Origin: Siphlonurus alternatus
Lineage: Eukaryota > Arthropoda > Insecta > Ephemeroptera > Siphlonuridae
DNA: 64,000 bases
Reading direction: 5' to 3'
NCBI GenBank assembly: GCA_949825025.1
Contig: OX463784.1
Span: forward strand, 19,090,761-19,154,760
Shown piece after piece: positions 16,509 through 30,600 of the stretch. The notes below the pieces were generated by a model. It was not told where the DNA came from. It worked only from the letters and a program-made list of their open reading frames with translations, and did no database searches. Each line of letters begins with the position of its first letter. Positions within the stretch are counted from its first letter, which is position 1. The translations under genes and the position numbers were made by a program.

Positions 16509-18298
16509 ATAGTATTACTGCATCATCAAATTTATTACCTGATAATTAGTATAAAATACATATATATAATTATGTATTTACATGTTTTACCCCTTACTTA
16601 TTTACTAATGAAAAATACTTAAGCACGTTCTTGATGTACTCATAAGCATTATTATGTAAAAAATAATGCTTAAAATTCGTTAAAAAGAGTATATTATTTT
16701 CACAGCATTAATGTATTATTTATACTTAATAATAAAACCTTTCACAGCTTATACATTAACATTAAAGAATTATGTTATAACATAATGGAGTTGTACTTCG
16801 CTAATTAATAACTACCTGTCGAGAAAGAATTAAGAGTTAAGAGAAATTACATCAAAATATTGCAAAAGTTTCAAGACTTTATAATATAACCACGGCCACA
16901 AGTTTACTTGGAAAAACAAAAGAGTGTGAAAACTGTGCTGTAATAAGTTCAGTTACAGTCAAATTTGTTTTGTATTCACACCGGAAGTGAGAGCTTCCTT
17001 GACTTCCTGTTAATACTTGAGTTTTAGAAAATTGCAAATAAGTCAATATTTGTACTAAAAACCTGTAAGTAAAAATTTAAATACGAACAGAAAGTCCAGA
17101 AAACTCAAATTTCCGTCGGGAATATTAAATTAAGATAACTGTAGTACTAAAGAGAATAAATACAAAGTACAATTTATGGGATTACTTGCAAGTTTATGCA
17201 ATTTAACTCCACAGCGTGTAAGAAAAATGGGGTGTCTTGTGAGTAAATACAAAAAGTCGTGATAAAAGATAAACAAGAACAAGAAAAATGTATACAATGT
17301 TTAATTGTTTGATTTAAGCTTAAATATAATTTTTATATATTATATGTAAAAAATTTGATAACAATTTATTATTTATAAACAATTTATATATAATTTAATT
17401 ATAAAAATATTTTATTTTTCAATTTAATGTATTTTTTATAATTTTTATTATTAATCTTATAATCAAAAATATTTATCTAATTTAAAATTATTTTTTATAT
17501 AAAATATGCACGTTACAGGTAAATTCAAAAGACCAAGAAATACCAAGTAGAGAATGAATAATACTTCGAAAAATATGTTTGACTAAAAAATTATATATAT
17601 CTGTTCACAACGTAACAAAATTACACCAAATGCTCCATAATCATACAATTCATCTTTTTTAAATAATTTAAGATAATGTATTTTAATATATTAAATGCCT
17701 TACATTAACTGCATGATAGTCATAATATATTACCCGAATAATTCATAATAATTGTCTACATTATGTTCAAACTTATAATACCAATTTTCTATGTGAACAA
17801 GCAATTCTGTGAGATCAAAACCCGTAGCAAGAGAGAGTCAGCAGGAACAGTTCTAATTAACGAAATTGACAATTAAATACTTAATGAGTCTAGCTAGCTC
17901 ACTCAGATATATAACCTTCTACGTGTAACTAATGATCCAAAGAGAGCACTCCTTTCAATTGAAAAAAAAAAGATAGAAAGAGGGAATGAAATTTTGTACA
18001 GAATAGCTCTTTTCAAGAGACTTCACAAAAAAAATATATATCGTACTTGACAAATTTTATACTTGATTACTCGATTCTTCTAAATTTACTATATTGAAAC
18101 TTTATACTATTTTTTATGAACAATACATACTTGTAGAGGTGAAGTATTTTTTACAGGTATAATTTTAATATTATATTTAATTTGATAATGGTTAGAAAAT
18201 TTTATGTTCCACTTCTGTAATGCTTTATACTCAAATACTCCCACGATATTCTGATCTCTTGAAATTGACGAGTGTGTAGGAGAGTGGGGGTGGTGGGA

Positions 18299-18301
<3 letters not shown>

Positions 18302-18380
<79 letters not shown>
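18302..18380 (+). repeat. (GA)n microsatellite
   Basis: About 79 bp of pure GA with a GGGGGTGGTGGG run immediately upstream. Confidence 0.98.
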
Positions 18381-18383
<3 letters not shown>

Positions 18384-18857
18384 TCTTCACACGCTGATCA
18401 AGCCCCTTTATGTCCGTACCATACGTGTCAATTCTGACATATGTACTCAACATATACCACATCATAATATGCAAATATATTACAAGAGGGATACTTCCAT
18501 CATTCATTATATTTTTATATAAATGACAGATATCATCATAATAATAATATAAATGTTTTTTAAACTTGAATGAATTTTGCATTGTTATGTAAAATAGTAT
18601 TTTTAAAAAAAAAAACTAAATTTTATGGTTTATAAAGCTTTGTTAGTTCAACTATATCTACATTACATATAAAAACTAATGCATATTTAACTAAAATCCC
18701 ATTTCACATACTTAGAAAATTTATTTATATTTTAATTAAGCAATGATAATTTTAATTACATCCATATTTTAATAAATTAATTATTGTCACTTGAAATAAC
18801 AATGCAAATATACCATCTCGCTATAATGAGGTCAGGCAATTTTTTTTTTAACCAAAC

Positions 18858-18957
18858 GTACACTCGTCGCCTCGGAAAATTTCCGTAAATATAACACATG
18901 GTTATATAGTGATTATCAAGGCTGCAAAAGGGAAATTTTCCGAGAAGACGAGTGTAC
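18858..18957. mobile_element. Family 2 foldback element
   Basis: This is a 100-bp palindrome starting GTACACTCGTCGCCTCGGAA and ending GAGAAGACGAGTGTAC. The inner part reads GATTATCAAGGCTGCAAAAG. Four other copies are in the window. Confidence 0.85.
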
Positions 18958-20229
18958 CATTTCATGAGGGTAATTTACCCACATCACAATACATACTTTG
19001 TGATTAAATCGAGTTTTTAAGTTATACTGACAAAGCCAGTTATACACAGTTTCATTTAAGTCGACTACCGATATGAGCATATATATATAAAGACGTTAAA
19101 AAATCATTAAAGTTAGCCCTGGCTTAGAGTTAGACCTCATCTATACAATCGGATGGTTGTAAAATTTAATTCTTTGCTGAAAAATTTGCCTAGCCTCAAG
19201 GCGAAAATATTAGTGACGCTACTGTCGTGCATACTTTACATCATGTTGTGGCACGAATATAATAGGTACTGACCAAATCATAAGTACAATAGGATGTTCG
19301 TTAACCTTAAAATGTGTAGATTTCCTGCATTCAAATTTAATTGGGAGCAGAGAACAGATTTAATGGCTACAATTTGTATCAAGTAAAGTATTATTTGCGA
19401 CACTGGCCTTACCATCCCGCCGGGATTCGATCATTCTAGACAAATTTCTGTCCAGACACGAATTATTTTATAGTCTATGATTATAGATGTAATACAATAT
19501 TACATATAACATCACTTTATTATTTTTAAGCATTACTATAATATACTAAACAAGACAAGACAATAAGTAAATGAAATTATAAATGCAACTGCATACTTTC
19601 AATAGTATACTGACCTAAATAGAACATTATACACAACAAGTCTCAGATAAAATTTATTACATTTTATATAGTAAAAAAAAGAGCATTTGAAAATTTCATT
19701 ATTTACTATAATATGAGAAATTTTCAAGTGATATATTGTATTATATAACGGACACTATATAATACATGGTGTGTACTGTTGAATTATAATACGAGAAGTT
19801 TTTGCATGCTTCAACTATTTTCAGGAATTTCGTTTGTGACCTTTCAACTCTCTTGTGTATATAAAGGAATGTTAAAGCAAGGAAACTGTGAGAGAGAGAT
19901 CATCTTTACATATACAAAATACGTATAATATTGGAATGAAATAAAATCTCTTTTAGAATTACCTAAAGCGTTGAAATCTATGCATACATAAAAAAATGTC
20001 ATCATGTCAAAAAGAGTGATATCATATAACTTTACATAAAGTGACGGTGTCGTATTGTTGTATTCAGCTTTTTTTTTTACTACTGTTCATATTACAGTAC
20101 TTTGATATAAATATGTATAAAAAAATAGCTTTGTATAAAACGTCATTTTTTACTTTTCCTCGTGTTTGTCATATATTGTGAATGATATTAGTTTTCATCA
20201 TAATTTACATTAGATTTGATACATGATAT

Positions 20230-20348
20230 TGGAACGTGATATCCAGCTTTCTCACTAACCACATTGTAAATCGTTTGAAATTACACAGTATAATTATACA
20301 ACGAGGGTTAGTGAAAAGCTGGATTAACTTCCTTTTCGTAAATCGCGT
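20230..20348. mobile_element. Family 1 foldback element, degenerate
   Basis: ATCCAGCTTTCTCACTAACC (20241) is mirrored by GGTTAGTGAAAAGCTGGAT (20306-20324), then TTTTCGTAAATCGCG. The core is diverged. Confidence 0.6.
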
Positions 20349-20538
20349 ATAATGAATTATTAATACAAATATATTGAAATACTTTTGTAGTGAATACCTA
20401 GGCTGAAAAACTATTAATATTAAAAAACATCTCCATTGTCCCTCAGTAAAATGAAGGATATTATATTAACGTTATTTACAATGTTTTCTTTTTTAAAGAG
20501 GCGTGTATCTTTTCCTATCTTTGATTGTTATTTTTTTA

Positions 20539-20931
20539 TTAAACCCTAATTGGGTACTTCATTCAAGTTACTTGTTAATTAATTACCAAGTTTAAAACCC
20601 CGAACCTTCCCAAACTTTAACTTAAGCATTTCTCAGGCTCTTCCGGAACGGAAGAGGCCGCCCCTTGTAATCCATCCCGATGGCTATGACTGAGGGAAAA
20701 GTGGAAACCTCAGCCAGGATAGACGCTACAGCTTTTTTCAATGAAACGGAAGTGCAATTGTCCAAAGCCAGGGGAACCACAGTGGAAAAGCGTAACAACT
20801 TCTGGGTGGGGAACATATGGTTTTTGTTAAGAATGGTCACCCATCCAATTACTAATCACGCTCTGTGTTGTTTGACTTCGGCGATCTGACGAAACCTGGT
20901 CAAGCGCACTGCGCCACACCTCTCACATTGG
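20539..20931 (-). mobile_element. SINE with a 5S-rRNA-like promoter region
   Basis: Read on the minus strand, the block starts GAGGTGTGGCGCAGTGCGC and runs into a segment closely resembling 5S rRNA. GATCGCCGAAGTCAAACAAC (20886-20867) corresponds to internal box A. ATTAGTAATTGGATGGGTGA (20857-20838), followed by CC, corresponds to box C. The two are about as far apart as in 5S rRNA. About 300 bp of unrelated body follows, ending GAAGTACCCAATTAGGGTTT and an A/T-rich tail. A 5'-truncated second copy at 42790-42952 shares the 3' part. Apparent open frames here come from the SINE's higher GC. That it is a repeat is certain; the 5S origin is a strong inference. Confidence 0.8.
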
Positions 20932-21624
20932 TTGGTAAATTATAATCATGAAGTAATTTTTGTATGCAAGTTTAAAACGTGAGCATGGTGTATATAATTA
21001 ACTTTGATAATGAAATCATGACATTTACTTGAAAGGAAACAAACACAAAGCACAAAGGTTGTTACTTTAAGGTTTAAAAATAAATTATTAAAATGTTTTT
21101 CAAAATCTTCAAGACAGAATTTACAAATACTGCTAACAAATAATGCATTTTTAAATATTTTATTCAATAGCTAACTTTCAAATGGAAACGAAACAGACAT
21201 GTTATAAATAAATTATGATATCTTAAAATACTCTTAACTTGGATTAGACTCTGTTCCAAGCAAAAATTTATGGCACTAACTTAAATTTTGGATTTCACTT
21301 TTAAAAGTATGAAAGTCACGTTAAACAACACTTTTCTAAACTATATTCCTTGAATCTATAATTATTTCATGATTTTTTTATTATTATGAAGCAACATTTA
21401 ATTTTTTGCTTCTAAATTTATAAATAAAGTTGAATTTTCTATAATGCGTAATGAATTTTCAAATAATTTAAAAAAAGTGAACCAATTATATTTTTGTCGA
21501 AAATTACTGTACATTTTGATGGCAATTTTAATATCAAGTAATTTAAATTTCCTAAGAAATCTTAATACAAGATAAAAAACTAATTTTTGTGAACACTTTA
21601 TTCGGTTTTAATACATACATTCAT

Positions 21625-21750
21625 GTACAGTTGTCGCTTTGAATAATTTTCCTTTGCGGCCTTGTCAATCACCGTTCCCCGTAAGAATAACATAATAACA
21701 TGGTGATTCACAAGGCTGCAAAAGGAAATTTTCCAAGTCGACGAGTGTAC
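21625..21750. mobile_element. Family 2 foldback element
   Basis: It begins GTACAGTTGTCGCTTTGAAT and ends TCCAAGTCGACGAGTGTAC. The core GTGATTCACAAGGCTGCAAA is shared with the other Family 2 copies. Confidence 0.8.
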
Positions 21751-22778
21751 AGTACTGTAAAAAAAATTGATAAGTTTTATTTTTGCCTGTTTTTATCTGC
21801 ATGTTTTTTAGGTTATGGGTATAATTTGATGAGCAGTAAAATAAAGTGAGTTATATAATTATATAATCAACAGAAGACAGACCAGGTGCCATCTTCAAGC
21901 CTTAAACCTCAGTGAAGCTATATTTATATATTTAATGAATAACCTAAAATAATAACTTATACTCAATGTGAAATGAACTATAAATAGTAATTGCTTGAGT
22001 GCAAAATTGAATTTTATTATTATATGCAAATATTGCAAATGGAATGAATAACTTTTAATCATACAACCATCAATTACAGTAATTAATTAATAATTCATTA
22101 TATTAAGTATAGAATTACTGGTAGTAAAGTAATTAAAATGGTAAGAAAATTTAATGTAAATATCTACATAGTAACTCACTTAAAAGTAACAAAATGTCCT
22201 TTTTGTTACAAAATAGAATGAGTACGTAATATTAATATTTCATTTAATGGTTTTAATTCGTTTTAATGTTTTTGTAAGAGTTAAATTATCATCGTAAAAG
22301 TTAATTTTCTATGACTTTTAAAAGCTTCATTTTCATTACTTTTTGTTTTACATTTAGTTACATTTACATAAAACAAAGTTAAAATAAAATTACAAAACGT
22401 TAGTTTCTATTCTATATAAGAATAGTTTTTTTTTTGTCGTTTCATTCTTTAGCTCTGGTTTTAGAAAAAAAAAACTCATTTATAAATGAATTTGTCTTTT
22501 AAAATCAAAATCAGTACTTAATGTACCATACACTAAGTAATATGTCAATAGTTAAATTAAAATTTGATAATTAATTTATAGCTCTTTTTTAGAAGCTCAT
22601 GTTTTCTTTTTTTATTTTCTTGTATGCATTTTAACAATAAAAAAAACTGCATTGTAGTTTTTATACCCCTTGGGTTTATTACCAGTTCCGTATTATGCAT
22701 GGAGCCAAGAATCAGAAGAACCATCTCCACCGGTTACATAGGGGGTTATATATTATTTTCAATTACAACTAGAGTAAA

Positions 22779-22896
22779 TACACTCACTACCTTGAAAATT
22801 TTCCGTTTGCAGCCTTGTTTATCACCATTATCCGTAAATATAAAATAGTAGTGATTAACAAGGCAACAAATGGAAATTATTCCAAGGCATTAATGT
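22779..22896. mobile_element. Family 2 foldback element, degenerate
   Basis: TGAAAATTTTCCGTTTGCAG, CCTTGTTTATCACCATTATC and GTGATTAACAAGGCAACAAA match Family 2. The right tip is eroded. Confidence 0.7.
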
Positions 22897-24506
22897 AATT
22901 TTAACATTATCAAAAAAATAATATAAAAACTCTCAATATATTGAATTTTAATTTGACTCCTAATATATAGGCAACTTTTTGTTATGCGCAGTGATGCGGG
23001 AAGCATAAACAACGTATTCTGCAGGCGTAAGTCCGCTGCGTTGAAATTTTATTTCAAGCTTTAAAATCGGCTTCCACAGTTCCGCTCACTGAGTTTTGAA
23101 AGCGAGACTTTTTTTTTTTTTTTAATCCGTTGAAAGGAAGAAAAGCGTTAAGGGTAGGGGGAGGGGTTGTTTGGGGAGGAGGAGGGAGAGAAAATCGTGA
23201 TCAACAGACGGAAAACTTAAAGCATTCAAAGATGAAAAAGGATGCGGTTTTTGTTATAAAACCAAACTAATTTTTTACCCTCGTTTATTTAAAAAAAATC
23301 TATATTTTTTATTTTATTTTTTTTATTTTATTATTCATATTATTATGAATTTACATGAGTTATCTTTTGATGGATATATTAGATTTTTAATTTCAGTTGT
23401 ATGCAAATAAAATGTTATTTCGTATGAATGTCATTTTTTATCCCCCATATTTTTATACATAAAACTTTCTGAAAATACAGCCAAATTTTGTAAATTAACA
23501 TTATAAAAACAGATCACTCGTATGGCTAAAATATAATAATTATAAAATATAAATTATATTCACATATTTTTTGTTTACAATTTTACCAATAGCATGATTC
23601 AGAATACAACTCGGGATAGCATGAAAGTCACTCCTGCTCTGCATGTCTGCTTGCTGAATATATATTTCAGTATTTTTTCTGCAATATAGTTCCTAAAATT
23701 CAGACAGATAGTATTGCATGTTCTAAGGGGTACATAAAATTATCATGGTTAATGCACTTTGTATTATAGTGTTATTTTAATTTTTTTTTTTTACTCAACA
23801 TATAATTTTCTATTAAGAGCAACTTTTTAAGCTTTTTCTGAAGAATTTTCTATAATATTAATCACCTAACAGAATGTGTTTTGTATTTAAGTTGGGTAAA
23901 ATTTGCTAAATAATTCTTTATTACACAAGCAGTAATTTATTTTTAATTTCAGAATGTATATAAGTAATTAAATTGCTTACATTTATAATAAACTTACAAC
24001 CTTCTCAAATAAAAATAAAAGGCAGATTTTTTTCATTAAAAATCAATATATTATACTTTATTCAAAACCTTGCTAATCTCATATTTTCAACATTTTAATG
24101 AACATTGAAATGCGTACGTATACTACTTACACTTACAAGGCCTAATATACACTTGAAATATTTAGCTCTCAAATATAAATTAAATAAAAAACATACATTC
24201 AATTAAATGTATATTGACATTTTCAATTTAACGCAAGTATGTTTATAAGATAAAATAAAATATATAAAACATTAAAAAAAAATTATACTAACTTTATAAT
24301 TATACTTAAATTATTCTACTTTATTATTTTTTTAAAGGTCTTTTAAAAGAAATATATATCTTATACATACGACAACTTATAATATACCTTTAAAAAAAAT
24401 GTAAAAACTTGTTGACAAGTTTTAAAAAAAAATGTTTTTAAAAAGTTTGCAAATGTTGTTGGTACAAGGGTTAATTTTTATGACCTTCAGTTGAGTAGAG
24501 TATCGA

Positions 24507-24616
<110 letters not shown>

Positions 24617-25199
24617 GGAAGAGGGTTGGTAGACTAGGGCAATGCTTGGGGTTGCATGGTTGAAAGGTTTCTTGGTGGTGGCTGCTTTACTGTCGAGTAG
24701 CTCAGACTGTATATCGTGGGGAGAATATACAGCCAAATTAGTTATAAATTCCCTTACAGAAAAGTTTGGAGAAAATTTCAACATAAAGGGCTCAAATTTG
24801 TAGGTTGTTAGGAACTTGCAGCTATTGAATGTCATAGAATTTTTATTATTTTTGATAATTTGGTAAAAATATCTTAAAATGACACATCTTCACGAATAAC
24901 GTGATTATTTAAAGTTCGCTATAAATAGAAAAATGTGGCACTCAATTATTTATCTCAAATTATGATATTTATGAATATACACTGAGCACTATGATGAAAA
25001 TGTTTTGCTTCAAATGTTGCCTTTAAATGCAGAATATGGTCTAAAATTTTAATACAGTCAAGTACAGCTTATTCATTTTAATGCTACGCTATCTACACCT
25101 TGAAACATGCAGAATTGTTGTACCTGGATTACTAGAGCTGCAGCACAGGATACATTAAAATACAGATTTTTACGTTTGTTGGAGTTAGGGGGGGGGGAG

Positions 25200-25316
25200 G
25201 CGCACACAGACTTTTATTTCTACGATCGTAAACTTACGATCGTACATTTCTCATTTTAGAACCGGTTCTAAATTTCTTATCATACGAAAGCATACGATAC
25301 GAAGCTGTGTGCGCGC
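25200..25316. mobile_element. inverted-repeat element with GCGCACACAG ends
   Basis: GGCGCACACAGACTTTTA at the left is inverted at GAAGCTGTGTGCGCGCG. The interior contains repeated ACGATCGTA palindromes. A poly-T run (25338-25355) follows. Confidence 0.45.
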
Positions 25317-27517
25317 GTACACCTGATCGCATTAGTTTTTTTTTTTTTTTTATCATACGCTAGAAATCATGCGATTCTGTCTGCGACTAGCCTTAAGAAG
25401 GCATGTTCTTTTCTTGTCTTTCTTCCTCGTACTTTTTTCACCATTTCTGAGAAAAAGGATAAGATTAAATAATATGAATTCTTCTTATTGAGGATAAAAA
25501 TTTAAGAAGAATTGTTTATTTTTATATCTTCAATTTAAGAGAGGGTGTGTTTTTGAGGTAAAAAGATGTAATAAGATTAGGTTTAGACGTGGAAGTATAT
25601 GAGTTGAAGACGTAATATTTTCAACTGCGTGAAAATGTCTACAAATAACAGATTGTATCTTTTTGACGGTGGGGAAGTTAAATTAATTATACTGTAGTAT
25701 GAAGCAGCAAGAGACATGAAAGTAAGGGAGAGAAAGTGGTAGAACAGGCAGTAGCAGGCATGAAGAAGGAGGTTCAGGGGGAGATTATTGATCGAGAATA
25801 ATAATTCGTAGTGCGACCGCTGAGAGGCGCATATATATAATAACAAAATATAATATAAATACATTTTATACTGTATTGTATTTATTTTTTAATTATTAAA
25901 ATATTTTCCTAATTACATTTTATGTTGTATAATATCAGGTATACATTAAAAAGCAAGAAATTATTTATAATTAAAGTTAAATTAATTTATTCTAATTATA
26001 TATTATGCATGCAAAATTACAGTATTGTATTTTAATATTATTATCTTAATTACATGAAGTTTCAATTTAGAGTATTTATACATTGTATATAATACAGTAG
26101 TTAATTCAACATAATTGAATTCTGCTTCTAATTAATATAGTATAATTCACTTTTTAATTCAAACTTTACTTTTAAACATGCTGTGTATTCATCTAGTTGA
26201 AATTTTGGCTTTTCTACATAGTAATTTAATTTATACACAACTTATTTTGTTTTATAATATTCATTCATTCAAAGAAACATTGTTATAGTATCTTTAATAT
26301 CCAATCCTTATGGGCATGCAAATATTTCTATGCATAATTTGTACAATATTGTACTAAAAGTTACACTCCATATTGTACAGGCGCTGCTCTTGAAAAATTT
26401 CCTCATCAAGATATTGATTGTTATTAACTTTTAATGACATGCAATGAATGAAAGTTTCCAATGAAAAAAGTGTACATTAAATGATATAGATGCACAATCA
26501 TAAAGCGTGGAGACAAGGATGCCAAAGGACACATTATAATAGTGTACTTAAAAATTGTAGTAAAAAATATGTAAAACTTCTATAGCCATTTTAATACGTT
26601 TCTAGGATTAATTAATTTTGCAAGGGATTAATATCGAGAAGATGTCTTTTTTTTTATAAGCTCTTTTATAATCGCATGATGATAATGAGTTTGTTATTTA
26701 TTAAAGCTTATCAATTTATATCGTTATAAAATCTATCGTGTATAACAAAGTTTTATATATATGATTTTGATCAATGAATTCCAATAAAAAGAAATAACTA
26801 ATGAAGTTAATTAATTAAATACATTCGTTTGAAAATGTTATTTATTTACAAATGATTGAGGAATATCATCGTGGGCTTAATTATAAAATTCGTGGAACTA
26901 ATGAGAGAAAAAAATAAATATAAAATCCAAGTTTATTAAAGTATGTTTCAATTTAGTTAAATTAAACAAATACTTGGTAAAATTAAATATTATACTCGAG
27001 TCGTTTCCATTAATATTTACTCCAATTAAAATGAATAAGTAAGGTAAGAAGTTACTTTTTTATAGTTTAAAATATTTACTTTCAATTATTATTAATTAAT
27101 GTTAAATTCCTTAATTTAACTTAAAAGCTCAGGCTAACTACAAAAACCACAGTAGGAAAATTACAGTCAAGTCATACATTGCTTAATATAATAAGTTCAT
27201 ACTTCATTATGTAAAAGAACGTACAAGGATTAAAGAAAAATCTGTGAATTTTTCTAATTTTTTATATCTTATTGTTGTACTACGCGTACATTGCGAGAAC
27301 TAGCGTTTTTCCTTCTAAATCTTAAATCACTAAAAAATGCTTGAAATGTTGAACTATTTACACTTTAAGTGCGCTTTTATTTTAGAAATGCAGCAATTAT
27401 TGTTTGAAGTGTGTGTCTAATGAAAGAAAAATAGCACTATAATAAAAGTGCAAATAGAAGTTAATTATAATAATAGAAGTTAAGTAACGAACTCTATTTT
27501 TCGCAGTGCATTTACAA

Positions 27518-27653
27518 GTACACTCGTCGCTTTTGAAAAATTTTCCACTTGCAGCCTTGTTAATCACCATGCCGTGTGTTATTCTAACGGGACAAGGTGA
27601 TTAACAAGGTCGCAGAAGGGAAATTTTCTGAGGCCATGAGGCCATGACTGTAC
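27518..27653. mobile_element. Family 2 foldback element
   Basis: GTACACTCGTCGCTTTTGAA, CAGCCTTGTTAATCACCATG and GTGATTAACAAGGTCGCAGA are diagnostic. The right end is slightly rearranged (GAGGCCATGAGGCCATGAC, a small tandem duplication) before GTAC. Confidence 0.8.
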
Positions 27654-30600
27654 ATTACAGTCTTGTTAAAAATTTGTCATAATAATGTAACGTAGTGTAC
27701 TCAGCATGAATGTGTCTCACTGTCATGTCATTACAAGGTTACACCTTGGGACAACACGAATGTTGACCCTACTCTGTCGTTATTGTCACAAATTAACCAC
27801 ATTAATTACGAAGTGTGACCTTCTGACCTTTCCTAAAGTTGCATCTGTTGCTCTCTTATAGTAACAGCTTCCGCAAATTAGGTGAATTCGTTAAACCTGA
27901 ACTGTGTATAACATAGATTTTTGCACAATAATTCTTTATGCACAGGCTTGTGAAGATATTCAAATACTGACAGTTAAGAATTTGCGTAAAGTTAGCAAGA
28001 AATTAACATGTATTTCCTATGCATAAGTCTTGCGTAAAGAACTGTTAATTGGCAGTATTTAAACACCCCCAGGTCTGTTCGATTAGGTGCAGGAAGTGTA
28101 CACAAGGCGATGATTTATGAACAGGCCTAAAGAGTTTTATAAATATTGGGTACTATTAAAAAAGTAGGATATCCAGATTTCCCACTAAGAAACCTTAATA
28201 TCTTCCTGGATTACTACTTTTAAATTGTGCCCATTTTGGACTTTTACTAATAGTTTTATCGTTCCATTTACTTTACTGACGACAACAGTATAATATTTTA
28301 ACAATTATAAAAACTGGGATATAAATTTTACTAAACTCTTTATCGTGACTTTATGTATGTTAGTAAAGGACGCTGTGGTGCGAAAAGAGAGACATAGTAA
28401 TGCACAGAGAGGTCGATATAACAGAAATGTCGTCAGCCGAGCGAACCCTTCTCTCCTAGCCCCCCCTTGGTCGTATATAAAATAAAGAGACATCTAGACA
28501 TATATCAAAATATTATATCGGAAATATTTTCATCTTGTATTGCTTCACTTTTTATATTGTTTTATATACAAAGGTATATATTTTTATGATTTATAATTTG
28601 AAATAGTTTTTTTTCAATCATAAAATAAATATTTATTTTTATTTCTAAAATTTTTGAAATTATAATTTTAAATTTTATAAAATATATTAATATTTAGTTT
28701 ATTTAATTTTGTTATATTAATATTTTTAATTAACACAGGTAATTCAATTTTTAATTTTATCAATATGTTGTACTTTTAAATTAAAATTGATATGAAATTT
28801 AGTTGAAACGCGCTGTTGTATACAATAATAATGCAGTATAGGTTTCAAGATGTATGCAAAATGTAATGGTCACTATTATAATTTGGTGCATCATTATCCT
28901 ATTTCCATTAATAAAAATTAATATTATTATTAATTGTAGTTACTTTATATTCCATTTTCTAATACAGATTTTGAAACAAGCTTACTCAGTAGAAGGCTAT
29001 TAAATTTATTTGCATTATAGCATACAATATAAGCTTACATACATACACTCCGCATACCTGCAAGAGATTAATGTACGTTGTATGCTGCTTTGTTTTAACT
29101 ACCAGTTGAATATTGTTAAGATTTATTAACATGAATTGTTGGGCTTAAAGTAAAATCATTTATGGAATATAATATTTTAACGTTGTTTTAAAATTAAATC
29201 AAGTTGTGAGTTTTTCAGGAAGTAGAATATTATATTAATATTGTCTTTGTCTAATATTATATAAGATTTCAATCAGATTGATTTTTTTTCTTTGGACAAT
29301 ACATATAAAATCAATATTTGAGAGAATTATTCATTACATTTATAAATTTTTATGTATTTGTATTAATTTGTATAGCTGTAATAATGAAATTTTTCTTAAT
29401 AATTATGCTTTTTTTTATACTAAAACAAATAATGTCAATAGATATATATTTGAATATAATATACCACGGATGCCAAACTACAATATTTTTGTTTCCAATA
29501 TATTTATTACACCTGTAGGCATTATTTGATCGTATTTTCTTGTTAGATGTATTTTAAAACATCTGACATATTTTTATATAATTTACAAATTCAATGTTTA
29601 ACATTTTAAAATAAGTAAATTGTTGATAATAAAACATAATTTAGTTTGAATAAATAATATTTTGATAATAAAAAAAATACAATTTAATTTTAAATTCCTT
29701 TTTTTAAATTTTATTTTAATTAAATAATAATTTTTATTGCTTATAATAAATATTTTCTATTTAAAATTTCTTGTAAGCTGTTTTTCAATATATAATACAT
29801 TTAAATCAAACTTAAATGAACCTTAAAACCATTACCAATATACTTGAATAGGCAATGTAAATATAAAATACAAATAAAATCTATTGAGCAAATTTAACGT
29901 CTTGTTATTTTTTAACAAAAAAAGTAGGGCATACAAAGTGAACATGAAGCTGATGTTTTTTTTTTATTTTTTGAAGTAAAGTTTGCTGCAAGGTTTGTTG
30001 CCATAAATTTATGTGGTTTGAATTGAGTGTGACGGGTAGTGGCAAACAAAACCCCTTTTGCATTGTTCTACTGGTAATAATTTTACATTCAGTAGGGTTT
30101 TAGACAGAGAGAGAAAACAGAAAGAGAAAAGTTTAAAGAGCGGTATGTAGGAAACATTCAGAATAACTATGTATATAGTAAATTCAATTTAAAATTCATA
30201 CCGGATGTTCAATATAAATTCTCTTTTCATTTTAAATTCACATATATAATATATAAAGTACTGATTTTTATAAAATTGAATTTTGTGTCTATTTACAAGA
30301 GTCATTGGAATTCATAAGTTATTCCCTTACTATAGCATTTATCTGTATGGTTAATATACCGTTATGATTTCAATTACTTATGTATAGTGCATAAGTAATG
30401 AAGGACACAAGTCTATTCGTTTACGTCACTTAAGCGATGACTTTATACAATTTTGTTTAAACTTGTATTTGTTATACATTTTTAAGCTATAACCTTTATA
30501 TAAGCTTTAACCTTTATCTGAAGGGATTAGATCAAATGTGGACATAAACTATTGTTTCATAAAGTTCACACTTTTGCTTTCGAACGCTTAATATACTTGT

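Larger units (their letters stand above)
15193..20229. other. non-coding stretch with foldback elements
   Basis: Apart from the Family 1 and Family 2 copies and the GA array, it holds a possible tRNA-like box B on the minus strand near 19436-19416 (GATCGAATCCCGGCGGGAT), perhaps a SINE remnant. A short shared motif, GCCTAGCCTCAAGGCGAAA (19190), recurs in variant form at 62880. Confidence 0.5.

Noticed and set aside
19380..19450. tRNA gene on the minus strand (GATCGAATCCCGGCGGGAT)
   Set aside because: Only a box B-like sequence is present; no box A, acceptor stem or cloverleaf could be found. Perhaps a SINE remnant.
20622..20889. Open frames of about 70 codons on both strands
   Set aside because: They lie inside the 5S-like SINE, whose higher GC leaves frames open.
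20835..20897. Functional 5S rRNA gene
   Set aside because: Only the internal part resembles 5S; the 5' and 3' stems of 5S rRNA are missing.
29278..29529. 83-codon open frame
   Set aside because: AT-rich codons only, overlapping frames equally open, no recognisable motif.
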